Below the pieces are notes generated by a model that made no database searches, was not told where the DNA came from, and saw only the letters and a program-made list of their open reading frames with translations. The position numbers were made by a program, and so were the translations under genes. Shown here one piece after another: positions 54,173-63,153 of a DNA stretch of 64,000 nt. Each line of letters begins with the position of its first letter. The first letter of the stretch is position 1. This DNA is from Niabella insulamsoli (GTDB lineage Bacteria > Bacteroidota > Bacteroidia > Chitinophagales > Chitinophagaceae), in NCBI RefSeq assembly GCF_039652435.2, contig NZ_CP190246.1:2976001-3040000 (forward strand), written 5' to 3'.

Positions 54173-55126
54173 TCATAGCCATTTATTCGCTTCCATCCAA
54201 TTGAGACAGCGTTGAAACCAATCGTCTTTGTTAGATTTGTTACGCAAACCATAACCATGGCCGCCTGAAGTATAAATATGCATTGCTGCTTTTACTCCTT
54301 CCTGCATTAAATGTTGGTAATAAGCAATGCTGTTGCCCACCGGCACAACACGATCATCAGAACTGTGTAAAAGAAAAGCGGGCGGCGTATCCTTTGACAC
54401 CTGCAATTCATTGGTATATAAACGAACAGCGGCTTGATTAGCGGTATCGCTGCCTAAAAGCGCTCGCCTCGAACCCTTATGGCTGAGGCTGTCACCAAAA
54501 CTGATGACCGGATACACCAATATGGAAAAATCCGGACGCAAACTGGTCCGCGACGGGTTTTCAATCTGAGGGCGATTAAAATGAGTAGATAAAGTAGCGG
54601 CGAGATGGCCGCCGGCTGAAAAGCCTGCTACGCCAACCCGGTTCGGGTTTATATGCCATTCACCAGCTCTTTCCCTGATCAGTTGAAGGGCGCGTTGCGC
54701 ATCCTGTAGCGGGCCAATAGAAATATCGTTCATGATTTTTGCGTTCGGCAACCGATATTTTAAGACGAAGGCTGCAACGCCTGCTTTTACAAAAGCTGCT
54801 GCCACCTCTGATCCCTCCTGGTTCATGACCAGATAAGAATAGCCACCGCCGGGGCAAATCAGAACTGCAGTACCGTTTGCATTTTCGGGAGGGGGCAAAT
54901 ACGCCGTTATGGAAGGCTGCTGAACGTACCTGACTAAAACCCTTCCGGTCGCGGTCGTGTCCCATTTTTCAACGATATCCTGCCGGGGAATGGCATTGGG
55001 CACTACCTCGTAGAGCGGAATGGATGTTTGCGCCCGACCCATTCCGGGCATGAAACATAGTAAAGCACAAAAAAATTTTATACAAATCCGGAAAGTTATC
55101 CGTGCGGGCAAATTAATCAAATTCAT
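54173..55126 (-). CDS. Secreted alpha/beta-hydrolase esterase (possible sialate O-acetylesterase)
   Basis: A 317-residue exported protein (signal about 1-32). Catalytic triad Ser170 in GFSAGG, Asp257 or Asp258 in HSSDDRVVP and His290 in GGHGYG; oxyanion block CPGGGYSYLV (91-100). The fold is that of small acetylesterases found in glycan-use loci. First gene of the NanM operon, so removal of O-acetyl groups from sialic acid is plausible but not shown by sequence. Confidence 0.8.
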   Translation of the reverse strand: MNLINLPARITFRICIKFFCALLCFMPGMGRAQTSIPLYEVVPNAIPRQDIVEKWDTTATGRVLVRYVQQPSITAYLPPPENANGTAVLICPGGGYSYLVMNQEGSEVAAAFVKAGVAAFVLKYRLPNAKIMNDISIGPLQDAQRALQLIRERAGEWHINPNRVGVAGFSAGGHLAATLSTHFNRPQIENPSRTSLRPDFSILVYPVISFGDSLSHKGSRRALLGSDTANQAAVRLYTNELQVSKDTPPAFLLHSSDDRVVPVGNSIAYYQHLMQEGVKAAMHIYTSGGHGYGLRNKSNKDDWFQRCLNWMEANKWL

Positions 55127-55164
55127 TTTTGATATGTGGCTAAAAACCGTTTTAAACTTGTAAT

Positions 55165-55182
55165 TATGTTCTACATATCAAA
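55165..55182 (-). promoter_or_regulatory. GntR operator with -33 element of the esterase/nanM/aldolase operon
   Basis: On the minus strand TTTG (55182-55179) is followed at once by the perfect palindrome TATGT-AGA-ACATA (55177-55165). No good -7 match was found in the expected place. The operon's start codon is 38 bases further on. The gasdermin gene ends 50 bases upstream of this site. Confidence 0.6.
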
Positions 55183-55232
55183 TATAGCTTTTTATATTAG
55201 TCTGCGTAAATTTTTATTTAATTTTTGAAAGG

Positions 55233-56036
55233 TCAGAGGTCGGCGGTTTGTTCTTCCAGCATCAACGGCACCGTAGCATGGTCTTCGTCTGCTCTTAACA
55301 CAATGCCCTGCCCGTCGATGATCCGGAATTTCGCTTCTTTCTTTTTGAAAACATTCCACCAGCTTTTTTGATCGTATATAATACGCTGGGCCCTGAATGC
55401 AAAAACCACACTGGTATCAGCATTTTCATGCGTCAGGGTAACACCTTTATTTTTATTTTTAGATACATTGACGTTGGCATCAACAATTCCTTTGATCGAC
55501 GCTTCTACATCTACCTGTGTACCGGAAGCATCTTCCACCGTTACGGAAAAAGAATTGCTTTTCAAGATATGTGTAATTACGTATAGTTCGCTGTCTTTTA
55601 GTTTTTCTTTGAACGAATTGAATTTGCCCTCCACCGGTTCAGAGCTGCTGATGAAATTATCCAACTCCAGCATATCTACTTTATCCTCCATTACATTTTC
55701 ATAAGTGATTGCTACTTTGTGGCTTATGTCTACCGCTGCTTTGGCAGAAAGATTCCCCATTTTTAGCTTCTTCAATAACCAGTCGAGCGCAGAAACACCA
55801 GCTTCCGCATCAAAAACTACCGATGCTTCACCTTTAATTGTGGTAACCGAGTTATCCCTTTTGATAACCGGCAGGGCCGCGTCTTCTATCGCAAACAACT
55901 TATCTACCGTGCTTTCCACGGCTTTAACATCCTTGCCTTTTTTATATAAAAGCATCAGCGGAGCAATGTCTTCCCGAGGCAGCGCAACCAAATTATAACC
56001 ATATTCGGCGAGCAGATTTTTAAGCACTTTAGTCAT
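55233..56036 (-). CDS. Bacterial gasdermin (pore-forming cell-death protein)
   Basis: A 267-residue protein without a signal peptide. The start is gasdermin-like: a short helix, then GYNLVALPREDIAPLMLLYKKGK (13-35), as in the family block that reads hydrophobic-hydrophobic-Pro-Val...Pro-L-x-L-V-x-K-K. LYVITHILKSNSFSVTVE (151-168) and TSVVFAFRAQRIIYD (208-222) resemble the mammalian gasdermin strands YVVTEVLQTQKEVEVT and STLAFRVAQLVID. A short C-terminal tail (about 243-267) would be the inhibitory peptide removed by a protease. The gene lies 2 bases after a CHAT protease gene, the known partner arrangement. It contains no cysteine, so the reported N-terminal palmitoylation cannot occur. No similarity search was run. 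Confidence 0.82.
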   Translation of the reverse strand: MTKVLKNLLAEYGYNLVALPREDIAPLMLLYKKGKDVKAVESTVDKLFAIEDAALPVIKRDNSVTTIKGEASVVFDAEAGVSALDWLLKKLKMGNLSAKAAVDISHKVAITYENVMEDKVDMLELDNFISSSEPVEGKFNSFKEKLKDSELYVITHILKSNSFSVTVEDASGTQVDVEASIKGIVDANVNVSKNKNKGVTLTHENADTSVVFAFRAQRIIYDQKSWWNVFKKKEAKFRIIDGQGIVLRADEDHATVPLMLEEQTADL

Positions 56037-56038
56037 GT

Positions 56039-57724
56039 TTATATGTTTTTGTTGATTAATACAGGAATATCATACACGGGGATATCATAGGTACCGAAAT
56101 CGATGGTTGCGTTTTGAATAGCTGCTCTGCCGGCTTCATGGCATTTGGGAATATCGGAGCCTTCCTGAGCAAAAAACGTTTTGTAAAAAGCAGCAGCGTA
56201 GATAATGCCCGCATCGGCCGGGAAGACGCGACGCGTACCGATCACATGGTCACAATATGCTTTTATGGCCTCTGCATGCGCTTCGGAATTACAGGCGCTC
56301 AGGATAATGCATAGAGGCGTTAGCGAAACTTTCGCCGCATATGATTGAATCGCCGCGGCAAATTCTGTCACCGGCATGGGGAAGGGGTCTTTCTGATCAT
56401 CTTCAAAGTAAAGGCCTTCTTTTAATGTGTTATGCATACAAAAATGAAGATACTCGGGTTGATACCACTCCAGGTGTTCCATCAATTCATTTTTTCTGAC
56501 AGAGGTTTCAATTTCTATATCATAGGCTTCCCAATTACCTTCATTGCGCAGCGCCCTTTTTATCTCCCTGTATTCATCTTCAAATTTTGTCCGGCTTTTA
56601 TTATTGGGGCTGGTGCAAATAAAAAGGATGATTTTGCGGGCCATCTTATCCAGGATCTTATTGACATTCTCCCGGATATAAGTGTTTTTAAAATTATAAA
56701 TACCTTCTTCGAGTTGTGAAAAAGTATCAGGTGTGCTCGACCTGTCACTTCTCAACGCAAAATCCAAAAGATTTTTCTGCCTGATGGTGTAGCGGGTATG
56801 GCTAAAAATCTTCTTCCCTGTTTTCTCGAAATAACGGTCGACCGCCTTTGCCTGTTCGCTACCAGGTTCTATTACGACAGCCCTGGTTTTAATAGCGCTC
56901 AAAACATGACGCATGGTTTCTTTTTCAAGGTGAATGCGCAGCAGATTGATGCGAAGGTTTCTGATCATCTCTCTCACTTCTGCTGACTGATCAGGTTTTG
57001 CAAAAGGCATTTCAATAAGCCATACTTTGTAAAACATATCATTGTGCCTTAGCCTGCAGCCATAAAGGTTCAGCTTTTCCGTGGTGCCCGGAAGTTCCAT
57101 TGCTTCGATGAGTGACGTGTGAGGCGGCAACCTAAAAGCATCGCTTTTTGTAAAAACCGCCAGCACCAGCACATCGCCGGCCTGCACCAGTTTGCTTTTT
57201 TCAGGAACCTGAACGTTGGCGGGCGTTGAGGACCGGTAATACATTTTGGCCAACCTGGAACCGGCCGAGGAAAGCCGCGTTGACGCGCCATCGATCGTTA
57301 CCGGTAAATTGCCATAATGATGGATCATCGATTCCAGGCTCGCTTCTTTGATATCCAACTGCTCTATCAATTGCTCTGTATTATCCACAAATCCAGCTTC
57401 TATGCGGCCCAGGTAATCTTCAGAGGAAGCGTATCGGCGATAGGATTTAAATATATTGGTGCGAACGCCCCGCGCCTCATCCAATGGATAACCCAACTTA
57501 TGCAGGTTTTTATATCGCATGGCCAGGTGGGCATTACAATAAAAACCTTCTCCCGGCCAATCATCGCTGCCGCCAGCGCTGCGCATACTGACGGCGCCAA
57601 ATTTCCTGATAAAACGTTTTGAAGAAGCCCCGAGATTACCCCATTCGGGATAAGCCAATTTGACCTCGTTATTATTTAACAACGGCCTGCAATCAATAAT
57701 AGGGAATTGAAATACCAGGTGCAT
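56039..57724 (-). CDS. CHAT-type caspase-like protease, gasdermin activator
   Basis: A 561-residue cytoplasmic protein. The C-terminal part (about 363-545) is a CHAT/caspase-like protease: KIILFICTSPNN opens the sheet, His431 in LHFCMHN and Cys478 in IILSACNSE are the likely dyad, 47 residues apart as usual. Residues 1-362 are not a domain I recognise; they contain AYPEWGNLGASSKRFIRKF, a SGGSDDWPGEGFY-like stretch and charged helices, and may sense infection. It precedes the gasdermin gene by 2 bases, so it is co-expressed and should cut off the gasdermin tail. A terminator-like hairpin lies 20 bases before its start codon. Confidence 0.82.
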   Translation of the reverse strand: MHLVFQFPIIDCRPLLNNNEVKLAYPEWGNLGASSKRFIRKFGAVSMRSAGGSDDWPGEGFYCNAHLAMRYKNLHKLGYPLDEARGVRTNIFKSYRRYASSEDYLGRIEAGFVDNTEQLIEQLDIKEASLESMIHHYGNLPVTIDGASTRLSSAGSRLAKMYYRSSTPANVQVPEKSKLVQAGDVLVLAVFTKSDAFRLPPHTSLIEAMELPGTTEKLNLYGCRLRHNDMFYKVWLIEMPFAKPDQSAEVREMIRNLRINLLRIHLEKETMRHVLSAIKTRAVVIEPGSEQAKAVDRYFEKTGKKIFSHTRYTIRQKNLLDFALRSDRSSTPDTFSQLEEGIYNFKNTYIRENVNKILDKMARKIILFICTSPNNKSRTKFEDEYREIKRALRNEGNWEAYDIEIETSVRKNELMEHLEWYQPEYLHFCMHNTLKEGLYFEDDQKDPFPMPVTEFAAAIQSYAAKVSLTPLCIILSACNSEAHAEAIKAYCDHVIGTRRVFPADAGIIYAAAFYKTFFAQEGSDIPKCHEAGRAAIQNATIDFGTYDIPVYDIPVLINKNI

Positions 57725-57743
57725 GGCTCTGAGCAGTTAGGGT

Positions 57744-57782
57744 TAAAAAATGGAGGGGTCTCACAAAGATTACCCCCCTCTC
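57744..57782 (-). terminator. Terminator-like hairpin just before the CHAT gene (terminator or attenuator)
   Basis: On the minus strand a G-rich arm (GGGGGGT, 57778-57772) can pair with ACCCCTC (57759-57753, one G-U pair) across a 12-base loop, and is followed by ATTTTTT. This is the form of an intrinsic terminator. It would stop transcripts from the sulfatase gene (57947-59512), but it is only 20 bases before the CHAT start codon, so a CHAT promoter placed upstream would have to pass it. Confidence 0.5.
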
Positions 57783-57946
57783 TGAACGATTTTGAATCAT
57801 TAAATATGACTCTCGAAAACCGGATCTAAAAGATCACATCAGCGCCAACAACCGAAAAATTTTTTTCGGCCGGTTGACCATAGAAAGTTATTTCAATTTT
57901 ATTGACTTTGCAAATTTTTGTTTTGAAGCAACAAAAAGGTTGGTTT

Positions 57947-59512
57947 TTAACGTGGCAAAACCTGTCTTTCCCTTTCGCGATCGAGCAGGGCGCGCAGTTC
58001 TTTTACTTTATCGGGATGCGATTCGGCAAGGTTATACTTTTCACCAATATCGTTTTTCAGGTTATAAAGCTGATCGGTTTTCGAACCGCCCGATTCTGTG
58101 TAGGTTTCTTTAAAATAGGGAGGAATATTATTTGCAGGGATAAACTTCCAATCACCGCAAACAATCGCCAGTTGTCGCGAGTGCTCCACAATGCAATCAC
58201 GCCCAGCCTTGGTTTTCCCCAGGAATGCCTGCCAAAGATCGCGGCTGTCGGCAGCTTCACCCGCGGGAACTACTACGCGGAGCAAACGGGCGAAAGAAGC
58301 GAGCAAATCAATTTGACCCACTAAAGCATCACTAACGCCGGGTTTTATTTTTGCAGGCCAGCTGATGATAAAAGGCACGCGCGTTCCACCTTCTAAAAGG
58401 CTGTATTTGCCACCGCGCAGCGGCCCGGCCGGTTTGTGGCTACCATTGAGTTCTACATCTTTGTCATTATATCCGTCATTTAACACGGGCCCATTGTCGC
58501 TGCTAAAAATAATGATCGTGTTTTTGTCGATGTCGAGCCGTTCCAACTCCATCATGATCTCCCCTACCGCCCAGTCGAGCTGCAGGATCGCATCGCCTCT
58601 CAGGCCGAGTTTGCTTTTTCCTTTAAACATGGTGCCTGGCATCCTTGGCGCGTGCGGCTCCGTGAGATTGTAGGTCAGGAAAAAAGGCTGGCGATAATGA
58701 TCTCTGACAAACGCTTTGGCCTTTTCTAAAAAAGTGAAGCCGAGCTCCTCGTCTGTCCAGCGGGCCAGCTTTCCGCCGGTCATATAACCCATGCGGCCGA
58801 TACCGTTAACGATTGTTTGATCGTGTCCCTGCTGCGGGTCAGGAAATAGTTTCAGCAATTCCGGATGTTCTTTGCCGGTAGGGTCGCTGCCGATTTTCTT
58901 TTTATAATTGACTTCAATGGGATCGCCGGAATCGATATTAAGCACGCTGCCGTTCTCCAGGAAGACGGTAGGTACGCGATCGGCTGTCGCCGGAAAAATA
59001 AACGAATAGTGGTAGCCAACTTCATTGGGCCCGGGCTTTATCGGTTCGTTCCAGTTTTTGTCAATGCTATTGCCCAAACCAAGATGCCATTTACCAACCA
59101 GCCCGGTTTGATAGCCCGCCTGCTGAAACACGCGCGCCAGCGTCATCCGATCCGTCGGAATGATCAGGGCGGCATCTCCCGGAAGAATGCCCGTACCCTG
59201 ACGGCGCCATGGATATTCGCCCGTCATCAGGCCGTAACGCGAGGGTGTGCAGGTAGAAGACGTCGTATGTGCATTCGTAAAGCGCAGCCCGCGTTGAGCG
59301 AGCCGATCGAGGTAAACGGTTTCGACGCCGGTGCCGCCATAGCAAGACGGATCGCCATAGCCCAGGTCATCCGCATAAATTAGAATGACATTAGGCTTTT
59401 TTCCGGACTGCGACTGGGCCGCTGACACGATCAGCAATAACGCCGGCAGGACGGCTATTCTAAAAATTTCTTGTAAATGAGTTCCCATTGTATTGAAAGA
59501 CATAATGTGCAT
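57947..59512 (-). CDS. Sulfatase (type I)
   Basis: A 521-residue sulfatase. ATG 59512, Met4 (59503) and Met9 (59488, MGTHLQEIFRIAVLPALLLIV) are possible starts; Met9 gives the best signal peptide. Asp48/Asp49 are in YADDLGYGDPSCYGG; formylglycine site Cys88 is in CTPSR (88-92) followed by YGLMTGEYPWRRQGTG. GKWHLGLGN and FSSDNGPVLND are the later blocks. It resembles the sulfatase at 14854 in the region behind the active site, so a galactose- or GalNAc-sulfate substrate is possible. Divergent from the large GH2 gene; no GntR operator upstream. Confidence 0.91.
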   Translation of the reverse strand: MHIMSFNTMGTHLQEIFRIAVLPALLLIVSAAQSQSGKKPNVILIYADDLGYGDPSCYGGTGVETVYLDRLAQRGLRFTNAHTTSSTCTPSRYGLMTGEYPWRRQGTGILPGDAALIIPTDRMTLARVFQQAGYQTGLVGKWHLGLGNSIDKNWNEPIKPGPNEVGYHYSFIFPATADRVPTVFLENGSVLNIDSGDPIEVNYKKKIGSDPTGKEHPELLKLFPDPQQGHDQTIVNGIGRMGYMTGGKLARWTDEELGFTFLEKAKAFVRDHYRQPFFLTYNLTEPHAPRMPGTMFKGKSKLGLRGDAILQLDWAVGEIMMELERLDIDKNTIIIFSSDNGPVLNDGYNDKDVELNGSHKPAGPLRGGKYSLLEGGTRVPFIISWPAKIKPGVSDALVGQIDLLASFARLLRVVVPAGEAADSRDLWQAFLGKTKAGRDCIVEHSRQLAIVCGDWKFIPANNIPPYFKETYTESGGSKTDQLYNLKNDIGEKYNLAESHPDKVKELRALLDRERERQVLPR

Positions 59513-59731
59513 TTTTAAAGGCTGTTGGCAGCAGCAAAGCTTATATATCCGTGTCTCCGGAAGCTGCGCTTATTTATTGTTTCAACCAAACTCCCATCAA
59601 ACCTCGTATTGGTTAAAAATAAAATTAAAGATCGATTGAAGAACGACTGCGCATTTTTATTCATCAGATCGTCCATTCTTTTCATAATATATACAATTTT
59701 CAGGTGCTTATTTTTCAAGATCTTAGCGGGT

Positions 59732-62700
59732 ATGACAACGCTACACTTGGAACGAAGAGGACTACCCCTATTTCTTGCCTTTACTATTTTTCTGACTGGC
59801 TTTTCTCTCTGCGCACAGGAGCGGATTTCTTTGGCCGGAGATTGGTCAGTCCGGTTAGATGCGGACAGCAGCTTCTACAACAGTGGTGCGCCGCCACAAC
59901 AATTCACAAAAAAAATAAACCTGCCGGGAACGACCGATGAGGCGCGCCTGGGCATTGCTACTCATGGCTCCGATTACGGTATCCTTACCCGCGCCTATAA
60001 ACATATCGGCCCGGCCTGGTATCAACGCCAGATTCACATACCTTCTTCCTGGAAGCAAAAAAATATTACCCTTTTTTTAGAGCGGGTTTTGTGGGAAAGC
60101 AAAGTTTTTATCGATGGAAAAGAACGATCAACGCTATCTCCATTATACGTGCCGCATCAGCATTCATTAGGCGTTTTGAAACCAGGCGCCCATACCCTTA
60201 CTATTTGTATAAATAATGACCTGATACATAATATCGGCGATAAGGGGCATGGTTATACCGAGTACACGCAAAGTATATGGAATGGGATCGTGGGACGAAT
60301 AGAACTCAGGCCCGAAAGCGCCCACCATATTCAAAATGTGAAAACCTATCCCGACGCCGCACAGCGCAGCGTCGGACTTAAAATTTCATTGAACCCCAAC
60401 GCATCGTTGCAACCGCTGATCATCGACGCGGCGCTTACCGAAGCCGCCACCAATAAAACAGTGAAGCAACAGCGATTTTCGATCCGGCAACCGAAACATG
60501 AAATCGAATTGTCGCTAAACGACCTCCCGCCTGTGAAAACCTGGGATGAATTTGACCCCCATTTATACAATATCTCCATCACACTGAAACACGGAAAAAA
60601 AACCACGAACTGGAGCGGCCAGGTCGGTTTCAGAAAATTATCTACCACGCCCCACAAAATCGTCATCAATGATAAAAAAACTTTCATAAGGGGTAATTTA
60701 GATTGTGTTCATTTTCCGCTTACAGGCTACCCCTCCTGCAATGTGGAAGACTGGATAACAATTTTTAAAAAATATAAATCCTACGGACTGAACACCGTAC
60801 GCTTTCATTCATGGACGCCGCCCGAAGCCGCTTTCATTGCGGCCGACCAGCTGGGCATTTATATTCAAACGGAAATCATTTGGCTTGACTGGTGGATGGC
60901 CGGCGAGCGAAAAGAGCGTCCGGAAATGAACACCAAAGGCTTCCCTCAGGGACTGGGAAAAAATCCGAATGCCGACGCTTTTGTGCAGGCAGAAATGAAG
61001 CGCGTGATCGACACCTATGGCAACCATCCCTCGTTTGCGTTTTTTTGCATCGGCAACGAATTGGGCAACTCCGATTTCGACGTAATGCAGCAATGGATTT
61101 CAAAAATGAAATCAGCGGATCCCCGGCGCCTTTACGCTGTTTCAACAGCCAGAAAAATAATGCCGGTTGATGATTATATGGTGACACATAATATTCCGAA
61201 CGTTGGCCGCACCTACGGCTATAGTTTAAATAAAACGGACGCCGGGCTGGAAGCTAACTACAGCAAAGCGCAGATTCCCATTATTGCTCATGAAGTGGGC
61301 CAGGCGCCTGTTTATCCCGAATGGAAGGAAATCGACAAATACAAAGGCGTACTCAAAGCCCGGAATCTTGAAGGTTTTAAAGCAGTAGCCATTCAAAACG
61401 GAATTGTCGATAAAGACGAAGACTTTCATAAAGCTACCGGCGCGCTTCAGCAATTGCTATATAAAAATCTGATTGAAAATATAACGCTGGCTCCTTCGAG
61501 CGCGGGGTTTCAAATGTTGAGCATGACCGATTACCAGGGCCAGGGCGAGGCGCTAATTGGGTGGCTGGATTGCTTCTGGGACGACAAAGGCACTACACCG
61601 CCCGGCGTTTTCAAAAGCTATAGCAATGCAGTGGTGCCGCTTATACGCACTTCCAGTTTTACTTATACTTTAGACGATACGCTGAAGCTAAACATGGAGC
61701 TTGCCAATTATAGCCAATCGGACCTTCATCAAAAATTACAATGGGAAATAACAGACCTTTCCGGAAAGCCAATTGATAAAGGCATGGCGGGGAAAGACTT
61801 GTTTCCGCAGGGTGCATTAACCACGGCGGATAGCCTGGCGCTACCTTTGGCCAACTTTCCGCGAGTGGCGGGTGAGTATAAATTCCGGCTTTTCCTGGAA
61901 GATAACAGTTACAGTAATGATTGGAGCTTTTTTGTATTTCCGCCGGCCCGTGCATTATCGATTAATACAGATGGTATTTACATTTCGAAAGAATGGGATA
62001 CTGTCACGGATAGTATATTGAACGCTGGTGGTAAAGTGTTGTTACTCGCAGATAAGCTGGGCACAAAAGAAAGTTCGGCGCCGGTAAGCTTTACGCCGTT
62101 GTTTTGGAGCGCCAGCTTTTTCCCAGGTCAAAGTAATGAGACCTTAGGCTCATTCATCAATCACAAAAGTGAAATTTTCCGTCACTTCCCTACGGACTAT
62201 TTTACAAACTGGCAATGGTTTAAGCTTACGGCGGGCGCCAAATACTTTAAGCTATCCGATATGCCGAAGCGTTTCCAGCCGCTGGTACAACCTGTTTCCG
62301 ACTTCCATTACAACGAGAAGCTGGGCAGTATTTTTGAAACCAAGGTCGGGAAGGGCAAGTTACTCATATGCGGATACGCCCTGCAACAAAAGGATAACGC
62401 CTATGCCACGCAACTGCTTTACAGCATGATCGCTTATATGAAAAGCGATGCCTTTAATCCTCAGGACGCGTTGCCAATAGCGACATTAAAAAAAGTGCTG
62501 GCTAAAACACCGGAAGCCATTCAGGCCTATCCGCTGCCTGATGCTTTCCGATCCGCTGCGCTTTATATCAAAGCAGGAAATGCGTCGGAAAAAGATAAAC
62601 AATGGCAAGCCTCTGAAGATATTGTCGCCGTCAATAAAAATTACAAGTATGCAATGTCGGCTGTAAATATCACTAAATATGCTTCGGGTGCGGCCTGGAG

Positions 62701-62974
62701 CGGAAAAAACATATCGATTAACTTAGTGCCGCCTGCCGGCGTAAAAGGGTATATTTACCTACACCTGCTTCCAACTGGCCAACCGGACGTTGAAGGGCGC
62801 GTCACAATCGAAGGCCGGGAACTGGAAACCGGCAACATTCCGGCAAAGGGCAAGTGGATCAAAATTTTTATGATGCGCGAAGACACCAATGATGGTAAGG
62901 TTCAGGTTCAGCTGAAATCCGGCCATTCATCGCCGTTGCTGTTTGATGAACTGGTGGTAATGGAAGAAGAATAA
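59732..62974 (+). CDS. Large GH2-family glycoside hydrolase
   Basis: A 1080-residue exported enzyme. The frame is open 69 codons upstream of ATG 59732, but a signal peptide begins at this ATG (MTTLHLERRGLPLFLAFTI, cleavage near LCAQE). Order: sugar-binding domain (about 30-210), Ig-like domain, TIM barrel with acid/base Glu443 in CIGNELGN and nucleophile Glu521 in IIAHEVGQ, then about 450 residues of beta-rich and Rossmann-like sequence (LNAGGKVLLLADKLG, VGKGKLLICGYALQ), an arrangement seen in some long GH2 proteins. Beta-galactosidase, glucuronidase or related activity is possible; linkage unknown. Single gene, followed by the second AraC gene. Confidence 0.88.
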   Translation: MTTLHLERRGLPLFLAFTIFLTGFSLCAQERISLAGDWSVRLDADSSFYNSGAPPQQFTKKINLPGTTDEARLGIATHGSDYGILTRAYKHIGPAWYQRQIHIPSSWKQKNITLFLERVLWESKVFIDGKERSTLSPLYVPHQHSLGVLKPGAHTLTICINNDLIHNIGDKGHGYTEYTQSIWNGIVGRIELRPESAHHIQNVKTYPDAAQRSVGLKISLNPNASLQPLIIDAALTEAATNKTVKQQRFSIRQPKHEIELSLNDLPPVKTWDEFDPHLYNISITLKHGKKTTNWSGQVGFRKLSTTPHKIVINDKKTFIRGNLDCVHFPLTGYPSCNVEDWITIFKKYKSYGLNTVRFHSWTPPEAAFIAADQLGIYIQTEIIWLDWWMAGERKERPEMNTKGFPQGLGKNPNADAFVQAEMKRVIDTYGNHPSFAFFCIGNELGNSDFDVMQQWISKMKSADPRRLYAVSTARKIMPVDDYMVTHNIPNVGRTYGYSLNKTDAGLEANYSKAQIPIIAHEVGQAPVYPEWKEIDKYKGVLKARNLEGFKAVAIQNGIVDKDEDFHKATGALQQLLYKNLIENITLAPSSAGFQMLSMTDYQGQGEALIGWLDCFWDDKGTTPPGVFKSYSNAVVPLIRTSSFTYTLDDTLKLNMELANYSQSDLHQKLQWEITDLSGKPIDKGMAGKDLFPQGALTTADSLALPLANFPRVAGEYKFRLFLEDNSYSNDWSFFVFPPARALSINTDGIYISKEWDTVTDSILNAGGKVLLLADKLGTKESSAPVSFTPLFWSASFFPGQSNETLGSFINHKSEIFRHFPTDYFTNWQWFKLTAGAKYFKLSDMPKRFQPLVQPVSDFHYNEKLGSIFETKVGKGKLLICGYALQQKDNAYATQLLYSMIAYMKSDAFNPQDALPIATLKKVLAKTPEAIQAYPLPDAFRSAALYIKAGNASEKDKQWQASEDIVAVNKNYKYAMSAVNITKYASGAAWSGKNISINLVPPAGVKGYIYLHLLPTGQPDVEGRVTIEGRELETGNIPAKGKWIKIFMMREDTNDGKVQVQLKSGHSSPLLFDELVVMEEE

Positions 62975-63153
62975 GACAGCGTCATAGTCAACTTAGAAAG
63001 CATTACGCGAAGGCGCACAAGTTTATAAACCGCCGTTGGCGACAAGGCCTCTTATTTTTTTAATTTATGCACCCGTTCTATCTTAGCTGCGACGGCCATT
63101 TGCAGTGAGAGGAATATTGGTAATATTGCTGCTGCATCAATTAAACAAAAAGC

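Noticed and set aside
55233..57724. Gasdermin/CHAT pair as glycan-use genes of unknown role
   Set aside because: Neither has a signal peptide or sugar-enzyme motif; the His/Cys protease site and gasdermin segments give a better explanation.
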